64,000 bases of DNA. It comes from LMUY01 sp964242215. Its GTDB lineage: Bacteria; Pseudomonadota; Alphaproteobacteria; Acetobacterales; Acetobacteraceae. The DNA lies in the NCBI GenBank assembly GCA_964242215.1, contig CAXTCJ010000009.1:1-64000 (forward strand), read 5' to 3'. The position numbers and the translations under genes were made by a program. A model generated the notes under the pieces. It did no database searches. It worked only from the letters and a program-made list of their open reading frames with translations, and was not told the origin of the DNA. Shown one piece after another: positions 9,275 through 17,485 of the stretch; the stretch's first letter is position 1; each line of letters opens with the position of its first letter.

Positions 9275-10993
9275 ATGGAGTCGTCGCATCAAGTCTGGTT
9301 CATGAACGAGAGCAAACAGTCCGAGGCAGCCGATAGCGCGGTTCCAACGGCCTGGCGCCGGTGGGAGTGGCCGCTGCTCGGCTTGCTGTTCGTCGTCTCG
9401 ATCGCCCAGGTCTTCCGCTTTGCGCTGTTGAGCCGTTTTCAGTTGCTGTTCGGCGACCCAATCGATGGTCTGATCGAGACCAGCATCCTTGAGCACTGGT
9501 GGAATGTAGCTCGCGGGCTGACGGGATGGAAACAGACATTCTACTTATATCCGTCGAAAGGTACCCTCGGTTACAACGACGGATACTTTCTCTACGGGCT
9601 AGTCTATTCGGTGTACCGGGCGATGGGCCTCGACCCGTTCCTATCGTCCGAGTTGGTGAACATGTCCGTCCGCACCCTCGGGTTCGCCGGGTTCGTGGCA
9701 TTTGCACGTCTTGTGCTGCGCCTTCCGCTGTGGGCGGCCGCGGTCGGGGCCGCTATCTTCACTGCCAGCGACAACAGCTACTTCCAGGGCGCCCACGTGC
9801 AACTGCTGTCCGTCGCCCTGGCGCCGGTCGAGGCGTTGCTGCTGGCGCTGTTTGTCTCGGCCATCTCACGCGAGCTGAGACGGCGGGCGGCGGCGCTGGG
9901 AGTGGGGGCCGCGCTGCTGTTGGCGGCGTGGTTCCTCACCAGCTTCTACATGGCATGGTTCTTCGTGCTGTTCTGCGCAATCTGGGCGCCACTGCTGGCG
10001 GTTTGGCTCGGGCGCGCCCGAACAGGCCGGTTTCTGCGAGCATGCTGGCGATGCCGGATCGCGGTGCTGCTGTCGTTGGCAGCGCTCGTGTTGGGATTGC
10101 TGCCGACGGCACGGATGTATCTGGCCGTGATGGCCGGTGTCGGCGCGCACGATCTGAACGAGACGGCATCGTACATGGTGCCGCCGCTGGACGTGGTGAA
10201 TTTCGGTGCCGGCAACCTGCTCTGGGGCTGGCTGCATGATTGGATGCGATGGGCCCTACCAGTTACGCCGGAGCTGGCGACTGGATTCACGCCGCTGCTG
10301 TTGGTTGTCTTCCTGGGCGGCCTAGTCGCCGCAACCCTGCGCCGATCGATCCTGCCGGCCTCGCTCGGGATGGCGACCGTGCTGTGCTGGCTGCTTGCCG
10401 TGCAGGTTGGCGGGTGGTCGGCCTGGAACCTCGTGTTCGCCTATGCGCCGGCTGGGGCGGTTATCCGGGTAGTGGCACGGTTGCAGTTGTTCCTGGATTG
10501 GCCGCTGGTCAGCGTTGCGGCGACCGGGCTGGCTCGGCTAGCCGGCACGTTGCGGCACCGCCCTGTGCCCAGCGCCGCGCTCGCCGGAGCGCTCGCGCTG
10601 GCCACCTTCGCCGAGCAGGCCAACAGCACCCGAATCCCAGGGCTCGACCGCGCTGCGGAACTTGCCGTGTTCCGGCGCATCGGGCCGAAGCCGCCGGGTT
10701 GCCACGTCTTCTTCGCTTTCAATGCCGGCTCGCCGGACCCGGGCTATGGCCCCGTCATCCGAGGCATGGTCCAGCACAATGTGGACGCCATGATCGCAGC
10801 CGAATGGACCCACGTGCCGACGATCAACGGCTACGCCACCAAGACGCCGGCACTCTGGAACCTGCTCTCGGCCGAGCAGCCGGATTACCGGGACCGGGTG
10901 CGCGCCTATGCCGGGCGGTATGGGCTTCTGCCGGTGCTCTGCGGCCTGGACATGCAAACCGGCCGCTGGGAGGAGCACCCGTTCGGCGGCTGA
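9275..10993 (+). CDS. Polytopic membrane protein, possible GT-C-like glycosyltransferase
   Basis: The 572-residue protein has one N-terminal membrane helix, a periplasmic-type loop with FGDPIDGLIETS and LGYNDGYFLYGL, then about ten further hydrophobic segments and a C-terminal soluble part of about 130 residues. The paired acidic residues in the first loop and the general shape recall YfhO-like or GT-C membrane glycosyltransferases. I do not recognise a specific family. The start at ATG 9275 has AGGGA close upstream; an internal ATG at 9302 has none. It follows the preceding membrane protein by five bases. The pair probably acts together on a lipid-linked glycan, which is inference from position and topology. 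Confidence 0.6.
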   Translation: MESSHQVWFMNESKQSEAADSAVPTAWRRWEWPLLGLLFVVSIAQVFRFALLSRFQLLFGDPIDGLIETSILEHWWNVARGLTGWKQTFYLYPSKGTLGYNDGYFLYGLVYSVYRAMGLDPFLSSELVNMSVRTLGFAGFVAFARLVLRLPLWAAAVGAAIFTASDNSYFQGAHVQLLSVALAPVEALLLALFVSAISRELRRRAAALGVGAALLLAAWFLTSFYMAWFFVLFCAIWAPLLAVWLGRARTGRFLRACWRCRIAVLLSLAALVLGLLPTARMYLAVMAGVGAHDLNETASYMVPPLDVVNFGAGNLLWGWLHDWMRWALPVTPELATGFTPLLLVVFLGGLVAATLRRSILPASLGMATVLCWLLAVQVGGWSAWNLVFAYAPAGAVIRVVARLQLFLDWPLVSVAATGLARLAGTLRHRPVPSAALAGALALATFAEQANSTRIPGLDRAAELAVFRRIGPKPPGCHVFFAFNAGSPDPGYGPVIRGMVQHNVDAMIAAEWTHVPTINGYATKTPALWNLLSAEQPDYRDRVRAYAGRYGLLPVLCGLDMQTGRWEEHPFGG

Positions 10994-11145
10994 GTCGGGC
11001 GCCAAGTGTGCTGGCTCCCTTGCCTCGCCGCGCTGGGCCGCGCTATCTGCCGAATTCCGACCGGAATCGGGGAGCCGTAGTCGCGGGAGAGATGGCGGAA
11101 GCCAATAATGAGCCAGCTTGACGTCTACCCCGCTTTGGCTCGGCC

Positions 11146-13287
11146 ATGACGATCTTCCGTTCGGCACAGGACGCCTACACAGTCGGTGCCCCGATCGTAC
11201 GCCTGCTCGTCACCGCCCTAGGCCGCACGCCGCATGCGTCAGAGCTGCAGTCTGCCGTGCAAGCGGCCCGGCTCGGGCAGAGCCTGGAGCAACTTGCCGG
11301 GTCACTGGTCGGTGGTACGGAGTTCCACTCGCGGCATGGCCCGTCCGGACCGCCCGATAGTCATTACCTGCTTGCCCTGTTCTGGGCGGTCGATGGCGAG
11401 AACCCGGCGCCCGAGGATGCCGCCCTGCTGGCGCCGCCCGCGACCCGGACCAGCGTGCTGCTGGCGGTCAGCCAGTCTCGCCGCGCGCAGGATGGCATTT
11501 CGCTGGTGGACAGCCTCTACCCCGACGGCCTGCCTCCAGAGGATGACGTCGCCTACCAATTGTGGCTCGATGCCAATCCGCCGGCCGGGGCTGCGGCCCG
11601 GGCTCGGCACGCCGCGACCGTGGATGGTTCGCTCTTCTCCCTGATCCTGACCGTGCCAGCGGCGCGACCGGATTTGGTCGAGGAGACGGTCGCCTCGCTC
11701 TCCGCCCAGATCTACCCACGCTGGGAATGCCTGCTGGTCTGCCCAGCCACCCTGCCGCCACATGTACGCGCGGCGGTGCAAGTACTCGTCAAACGGGTCG
11801 CCGCGGTGCGGCTGATCGAGGCACCCGCCGGACTGTCTGCGGCCGAGGGTGCGAACATGGCGCTGACGGCGGCAACCGGCGCGATGGTGGGATGGCTAGA
11901 GGCCAGCGACCGCCTCGCCCCTAGTGCGCTGTATGAGGCCGCCGTCGTGCTCGCGAGCGACCCGGCGGCGCGGCTGATCTACACCGACGAGGACTGCATC
12001 GCCGGCGACGGCACCCGGTTCGGCCCGGCGCTGAAACCAGGGTGGAGCCCGGATCTCGCCCTGACAGGGGATAGTCTCGGCCAATTGGTGCTGCTCGACC
12101 GGCAGGTGGCGCAGGACCAGGGCGGCTTCTCGGCCGCGGCGACGCCGTTCGAACGCTACGACCTCGTTCTGCGCATGTCGCACGACGCGCCGCTCAGTAG
12201 CATCCACCACATCCCCGCCATCCTGTTCCATCGCGGCCGGCAACGCGGCCGGCCCGCGCGCTTCCCCCAGGCCCGTGCCGTCGCGACCGAGCCGGCCCTG
12301 GCGCAGATCGTCACCCGCCACTTGGCGCGCCACCACCCCGGCCTCACCCTGGGCGAGCGGCTGTACGGCACCGGTGTGTGGCCGACGCTCGCCGCCGCCT
12401 TGCCGCAGCCCGCGCCCCGCGTGTCTGTCATCGTGCCGACGCGGGACCGGGCCGCCCTGCTGGAGCGCTGCCTCGATGGGCTGCTGACCCGGACCGACTA
12501 CCCGGACATCGAGGTCCTGGTCATGGACAATGGCAGCAAGGACATCGAGGCACTGGAGTTGCTGCAGCGTGTCCAGCACGACCCTCGGGTGCGGGTGCTG
12601 TCCCGGCCGGGGCCGTTCAACTGGTCCGCCCTGAACAACGATGGCGCCGCGGCGGCAACGGGCGAGATCCTGGTGCTGCTGAACAACGATATCGAGGTGA
12701 TCGAGCCGGGCTGGCTGGCGGCGCTCGCCGGGCACGCGTTGCGGCCGGACGTCGGCGCAGTGGGGGCGCGGCTGCTGTTCCCCGACGGATTGCTGCAGCA
12801 CGGCGGCATGTTGCTCGGGCCGCAGACCGAGGCGGTGCACGCGATGACCTATGCCGCCGACGGACAGGCTGGCTATCTCGGCCAGGTCACTCTGCCGCGG
12901 GATCTCTCGGCGGTCACCGGCGCTTGCCTGGCGATCCGCCGGTCGGTGTTCGACCAGGTGGGCGGGCTGGAGACGCAGTCGATGCGCGTCACCTGGAGTG
13001 ACGTCGACCTCTGCCTAAAGGTGCGCCAGGCCGGCTATCGCGTGCTGTGGCTGCCCGACGTGGTGCTGACGCATCGTGAGATGGCCACCCGCGGCCGCGA
13101 TGTGACCTGGGAGTTGCAGGCCCGCCACGAATACGAGCGCGCGGCCCTGCGCCGGCGCTGGCCCGTCGAGACGGACCGCGACCCGTTCCTCAACCCGAAT
13201 TTGGAGGCGACGGTGCTCAGCCTCGTGCTGGCCCAGCCGCCCCGCCGCGTGCCGCCCTGGCCTCGCGCCGAGGAGGATGCCGCGTGA
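11146..13287 (+). CDS. GT2 glycosyltransferase with DUF4214-like N-terminus
   Basis: The first about 65 residues (LLVTALGRTPHASELQ, then TEFHSRHG) resemble the short helical DUF4214 repeat found in surface and glycan proteins. A GT-A region follows from about residue 165 with IYTDEDCI near 280. A second, complete GT2 domain runs from about residue 425: RVSVIVPTRDRAALLERC, VLVMDNGS, and ILVLLNNDIEVI as the metal-binding DXD region. This YTDED-plus-NND layout is common in large GT2 proteins of O-antigen and exopolysaccharide loci that extend a glycan from nucleotide sugars in the cytoplasm. There is no clear ribosome site before the ATG. Its stop overlaps the GTG of the next gene, so translation is likely coupled. 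Donor and acceptor cannot be told from sequence. Confidence 0.85.
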   Translation: MTIFRSAQDAYTVGAPIVRLLVTALGRTPHASELQSAVQAARLGQSLEQLAGSLVGGTEFHSRHGPSGPPDSHYLLALFWAVDGENPAPEDAALLAPPATRTSVLLAVSQSRRAQDGISLVDSLYPDGLPPEDDVAYQLWLDANPPAGAAARARHAATVDGSLFSLILTVPAARPDLVEETVASLSAQIYPRWECLLVCPATLPPHVRAAVQVLVKRVAAVRLIEAPAGLSAAEGANMALTAATGAMVGWLEASDRLAPSALYEAAVVLASDPAARLIYTDEDCIAGDGTRFGPALKPGWSPDLALTGDSLGQLVLLDRQVAQDQGGFSAAATPFERYDLVLRMSHDAPLSSIHHIPAILFHRGRQRGRPARFPQARAVATEPALAQIVTRHLARHHPGLTLGERLYGTGVWPTLAAALPQPAPRVSVIVPTRDRAALLERCLDGLLTRTDYPDIEVLVMDNGSKDIEALELLQRVQHDPRVRVLSRPGPFNWSALNNDGAAAATGEILVLLNNDIEVIEPGWLAALAGHALRPDVGAVGARLLFPDGLLQHGGMLLGPQTEAVHAMTYAADGQAGYLGQVTLPRDLSAVTGACLAIRRSVFDQVGGLETQSMRVTWSDVDLCLKVRQAGYRVLWLPDVVLTHREMATRGRDVTWELQARHEYERAALRRRWPVETDRDPFLNPNLEATVLSLVLAQPPRRVPPWPRAEEDAA

Positions 13288-16200
13288 CCGAGCTATTCCA
13301 GGCAATCCGCCCGAGCGCCGCCCATGAATATACCGGCGAGCGCATGTCGGAGGGCCACGGCCTCGAGACGGAGGTGGAGCACTTCCACCGCTACTACGTC
13401 GCGCGCAGCTTTGCCGCCGGGCTGGACGTGCTCGATATCGCGTCCGGCGAAGGTTATGGCAGCGCCCTGCTGGCCCAGGTGGCGCGCTCCGTCCTCGGCG
13501 TGGACATCGACCCGACGGCCGTAGCCCACGCGCAGCGGACCTATACCGGCGGCAACATCACTTTCCGCCACGGCAGTGCCACCGCCATGCCCGTGGCAGA
13601 TGCCAGCATCGACCTGCTGGTCTCGTTCGAGACGCTGGAGCATTTCGCCGATCACGACGCCTTTTTCCGGGAAGCAAAGCGGGTTCTGCGGCCCGGCGGC
13701 CGGCTGGTGATCAGCACGCCGGATCGCGACGTCTACTCGCGCCCCGGCACGCAGCCCAACCCGTTCCACGTGCTGGAGCTGAACCGGCCCGAGTTCGAGA
13801 CGCTGCTGGGCCGGTATTTCGCCCACCACCGGTTGCTGGCACAGCGGGCCTTTGTGGGTTCGGCCCTGCTCGCCACCCAGTTGTCGGACAAGCCACAGCC
13901 CCCGCTTGTGTTCGACCGGCGTGAAGCGGATCAGGTTGCGATGTCCTCCGGCATGGAGGAGGCGCGCTACTTCATCGCCGTGTGCAGCGACGCCGCTCTG
14001 GACGATCTGGCGGACAGCCTGTTCATCCACACTGGCGACATCGCGGCGCTGACCAGCGAAGTCCCTTGGTTGCGGCAGGAGATCGCCGAGCGGGTCGAGG
14101 TGCTGCGGCAGGAGCAGGCGGCACACGCGGCTGAGCTGAAGGCTGGGGCCGATCACCTGGCATCGGTGGAAAGCGACGCCAACCTGCTGGCCGGGGAGAT
14201 GCAGCTCGACATCGTGCGGGCCGAGGCGGAGGTGGAGCGCCTGAAGGAGCAACTCCGCCGGGTGCTCGGCATGTTCCCGCGCCACTCCCTGCAAGTGGTG
14301 ACGGTGCAACTGGCCCAGGAAAGCGCCGAGCGGGCGCGCCTGGCGGCCCAGTATGCTGCGGCAAGCGCCGCGCTCGATGCGATCCACCGGTCGACGTATT
14401 GGCAGGTGGCCCAGGCCCTGCGCCGGATGACCCAGCGCAGCCCCCGCCTGGCGCGGCTGACGGTCAAGGCGCTGCGGGCATTGCGCCTGCTGCGGGCCGG
14501 ACAGTTGCAGCAGGCCCTGCGCTTCCGCCTCGCGCTCCGCCGGCAGCGGCAGGCGGATATGGCGGTGCTGGCCGGGCATCCGCTGTTCGACCATGCCTGG
14601 TATCGCAGCCACTATCTGCCCGGGCAGCCGAATACCGATCCGGTGGCGCATTACCTGTGGCTGGGTGCCGCGGCCGGACACGACCCACACCCCTTGTTCA
14701 ATACCGCCTGGTATGCAGCCCGGCACCCGGCGCTCGGCCAGGCCAATCCGTTCGCCGACTACCTGAGCCGGGGCATGGCGGCCGACGAGGACCCGCATCC
14801 GCTGTTCGACACGGCATTCTACAGCGCGCAGGTGCCGGAAGCGGCGGGACGTGCGCTGAAGCATTATGCCGAGCGCGCCGCTGGCGACCCGCGTTGCCCC
14901 ACCCCGTTCCTCGACGTTGCGGGATACCTCGCCGACAACCCCTCCGTAGCAAGTTCGGGGCTCGACCCGGTCACGCATTTCGCCACGACCGGCGCCGCGC
15001 AGGACCTCGATCCGCATGCGCTGTTCGACACCGCCTGGTATCGCGCCAGCCATCTCGACGGCGCGCCGGGCGTGAACCCGCTGGCGCATTGGCTGCGCGA
15101 GGGCGCTGCGGCGGGGCTGGCACCAAACCCCTGGTTCCCCCGCCTGGGACCGGCCGACACCGCGATCAGCTTGCCAGCTGCCACTTCCCCCGCCGTCTCA
15201 ATCATCATTCCGGTCTATGGCCGCATGCTGGACACCGCGCGCTGCCTGTACGCCATCGCCCGGCACAGCGGCGACGTGGCGTACGAGGTCATCCTGGCCG
15301 ATGACCGCCCCGCCGACCCGATCGCCCCGGCGCTCGCCTGGATCGGAGGGCTGCGCACGCATGTGAACCCCGTCAACATGGGCTTCCTGCGCAACTGCAA
15401 CGCCGCCGCACGGCTCGCGCGGGGGCGGCACATCGTGTTTCTCAACAACGACACCGTCGTGCACGAAGACTGGCTGGAACCGCTGGTGCGCCTGGCCGAC
15501 AGCGATGCGTCCATCGGGATGGTTGGCTGCAAGCTGCTGAACCGCGACGGCACGGTGCAGGAAGCCGGTGGCGCGCTGCTGGACGATGGCTGGGGCCGTC
15601 CGTATGGCGCCGGGCAGGATCCGGCGCTGCCCGAGTTCAACTATGTGCGCGAGGTGGACGTCGTCATCGGCGCCAGTTTCCTGGTGCGGCGCTCGGCGTT
15701 CGAGACAGTGGGCGGCTTCGACGACCGCTACGCCCCCGCCTATTACGAGGAGTTCGATCTCGCCTTTGCCCTGCGCGACCGCGGGCTGCGCGTGATGTAC
15801 CAGCCGGCCAGCGTGGTGACGCATTTGGACGGCAGCACCTACGGCAAGGCGGAGCGGGACGCGCAGTCCATGCGCAACCACGAGAAATTCTGCCGCAAAT
15901 GGGCGCGCGCGGTTGGCGCCCAGCCCTCGCCCTGGGCGCCGTCCTTCGTCACCCGGCAACGCCAGGCTGGCGGCACGATCCTCGTCATGGAGGACCGGGT
16001 GCCGGAGCCCGACAAGAACGCTGGGGCCGTCGCGACCGCGCAATACATGTCGCTGCTGGTGAGCCTCGGGTTGCGCGTGGTGTACCACCCGCATGATGGC
16101 CGCGCCCCGCAGCCGTACACCACTGACTTGCAGCAGCAGGGTGTCGAGGTGCTGCACCACCCGGCCGTGCTGACCGAGTGGCTACGCGAGAATGGCCGTT

Positions 16201-17075
16201 TCGTGGACTACGTCTGGTCTACGCGCCCCTATGTGTCGGGCCATCTGATCGACCAGATCCGCCGCGACACCGGCGCGCCGATCCTGTACCTGACGCACGA
16301 CCTGCATTACCTGCGCGAAATTCGGCGCTATGCGCTCGATCGCGACCCGATGGCGCTGGACGAGGCGACGCGGGTACGAGGCATCGAGCTGGACATCTTC
16401 GCCAAGGTGGACTGCATCCTGAGCTTCAGCGACGACGAGGCGGACGTGATCCGCGAGGCCGCGCCGGAGGCCACGGTGCGGGTGCTGCCGCTGTTCTTCT
16501 ACGACAGTCTGCCGGCGAAAACCGAGGCGGCGACCTTCACCCGGCGGCGCAAGTTGCTGTTCGTCGGCGGCTTCAACCATGTGCCGAATGTGGACGCCGC
16601 GCTGTGGCTGGTGCGCGAGATCATGCCGGCGTTGTGGCGCACCCATCCGGACGCGCAGGTCAGCATCGTGGGCTCCGACCCGCCGGCGGAGGTGCGGGCA
16701 CTGGCCGGCCCGCTGGTGGAAATCGCCGGCTTCGTGCCGGACCTGGCCCAGAGCTATGCCGAGGCGCGCGTGTCGGTGAATCCGCTGCGATTTGGCGCGG
16801 GCGTGAAGGGCAAGATCGTGGCCAGCCTAGCTGCCGGGTTGCCGGTGGTGACGACGCTGATCGGTAACGAGGGGATCCGCCTGCAGGATGGCACCGAGGC
16901 CCTGGTCGGCGACACGCCGGACGCGATCGCCGCCCACATCGCCGCCCTGCTCGACGACGATGCGCGCTGCGCCGAGCTGGCGAATGCGGGAGCGGCGGTG
17001 ATCGCGCGCCGCTTCTCCCACGCTAGTGCGCGCGCGGCGGTCATCGAGGCGCTGGGATTGCCGGCATCGTGCTGA
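13284..17075 (+). CDS. Multidomain methyltransferase - WY/HY repeats - GT2 - GT4 protein
   Basis: This 1263-residue protein joins four units. Residues 1-260 are a class I methyltransferase (VLDIASGEGYGSALLA, then LVSFETLEHF). A coiled coil of about 90 residues follows, ending in STYWQVAQALR. Residues about 425-620 hold five copies of a roughly 45-residue repeat with HPLFDxxWY and NPxxHYLxxG. A GT2 domain starts at about 634 (VSIIIPVYGR; HIVFLNNDTVV near 720; GFDDRYAPAYYEEFDLA), and a GT4-like domain starts near 895 (GGTILVMEDRVPEPDKNAGA). It could extend a chain and modify the end by methylation, as chain-capping systems do, but that is inference. The GTG start overlaps the previous stop and has a strong GAGGAGG upstream. 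The next gene's GTG overlaps its own stop. Confidence 0.87.
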   Translation: MTELFQAIRPSAAHEYTGERMSEGHGLETEVEHFHRYYVARSFAAGLDVLDIASGEGYGSALLAQVARSVLGVDIDPTAVAHAQRTYTGGNITFRHGSATAMPVADASIDLLVSFETLEHFADHDAFFREAKRVLRPGGRLVISTPDRDVYSRPGTQPNPFHVLELNRPEFETLLGRYFAHHRLLAQRAFVGSALLATQLSDKPQPPLVFDRREADQVAMSSGMEEARYFIAVCSDAALDDLADSLFIHTGDIAALTSEVPWLRQEIAERVEVLRQEQAAHAAELKAGADHLASVESDANLLAGEMQLDIVRAEAEVERLKEQLRRVLGMFPRHSLQVVTVQLAQESAERARLAAQYAAASAALDAIHRSTYWQVAQALRRMTQRSPRLARLTVKALRALRLLRAGQLQQALRFRLALRRQRQADMAVLAGHPLFDHAWYRSHYLPGQPNTDPVAHYLWLGAAAGHDPHPLFNTAWYAARHPALGQANPFADYLSRGMAADEDPHPLFDTAFYSAQVPEAAGRALKHYAERAAGDPRCPTPFLDVAGYLADNPSVASSGLDPVTHFATTGAAQDLDPHALFDTAWYRASHLDGAPGVNPLAHWLREGAAAGLAPNPWFPRLGPADTAISLPAATSPAVSIIIPVYGRMLDTARCLYAIARHSGDVAYEVILADDRPADPIAPALAWIGGLRTHVNPVNMGFLRNCNAAARLARGRHIVFLNNDTVVHEDWLEPLVRLADSDASIGMVGCKLLNRDGTVQEAGGALLDDGWGRPYGAGQDPALPEFNYVREVDVVIGASFLVRRSAFETVGGFDDRYAPAYYEEFDLAFALRDRGLRVMYQPASVVTHLDGSTYGKAERDAQSMRNHEKFCRKWARAVGAQPSPWAPSFVTRQRQAGGTILVMEDRVPEPDKNAGAVATAQYMSLLVSLGLRVVYHPHDGRAPQPYTTDLQQQGVEVLHHPAVLTEWLRENGRFVDYVWSTRPYVSGHLIDQIRRDTGAPILYLTHDLHYLREIRRYALDRDPMALDEATRVRGIELDIFAKVDCILSFSDDEADVIREAAPEATVRVLPLFFYDSLPAKTEAATFTRRRKLLFVGGFNHVPNVDAALWLVREIMPALWRTHPDAQVSIVGSDPPAEVRALAGPLVEIAGFVPDLAQSYAEARVSVNPLRFGAGVKGKIVASLAAGLPVVTTLIGNEGIRLQDGTEALVGDTPDAIAAHIAALLDDDARCAELANAGAAVIARRFSHASARAAVIEALGLPASC

Positions 17076-17476
17076 ACTCGATCGACCTGTCGGAGCTGAT
17101 CGATCGCCGTGTCCTGCAAGCCGAGCGGGATGTCGCGCGGGCGGAGCGCCGGCTGGTGCAGGCCGAGCGCCGGGCCGAGCAGGCCGAACAGGCCATGGCG
17201 GCAGCGGCGGCAGCGGCACGGGCGGAGCTGCAGAGCGAGCGGGAGCGGACCCTGCTGCTGCAGATGCATCTGAACCAAGTGTATGCCAGCACGTCCTGGC
17301 GCGTCAGCCGTCCGGTCCGCGTGGCAAGCCGGCTAGTGCAGGCGCTGCGCAACCAATCGCCGCCGCTGCTGCCATCGCCACTGCCCGCGGCGCCGGCACC
17401 CACAGCCAAGGCGCCTTCGCTGCCACCGCGGGAACACGCCATCCTGCAACGGCTCCAGAGCGGCCAACAGGACTGA
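17069..17476 (+). CDS. Small coiled-coil protein with SWR motif
   Basis: A 135-residue protein whose residues about 12-70 are an arginine-, alanine- and glutamate-rich coiled coil (QAERDVARAERRLVQAERR). It is followed by STSWRVSRPVRVASRL and a proline-rich tail. The same coil-plus-SWR block is found inside the large methyltransferase and glycosyltransferase proteins of this locus, so this looks like that linker on its own. It may organise glycosyltransferases into a complex (inference). The GTG start overlaps the stop of the 1263-residue protein and the stop lies nine bases before the next gene, so it sits in the operon. No catalytic residues are visible. Confidence 0.72.
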   Translation: MLNSIDLSELIDRRVLQAERDVARAERRLVQAERRAEQAEQAMAAAAAAARAELQSERERTLLLQMHLNQVYASTSWRVSRPVRVASRLVQALRNQSPPLLPSPLPAAPAPTAKAPSLPPREHAILQRLQSGQQD

Positions 17477-17485
17477 CCCGGTGAC

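Noticed and set aside
13293..15089. A 598-codon open frame on the minus strand under the methyltransferase-GT2-GT4 gene
   Set aside because: It is antisense to a clearly coding region, has an arginine- and glutamine-rich composition typical of shadow frames in GC-rich DNA and shows no motifs.
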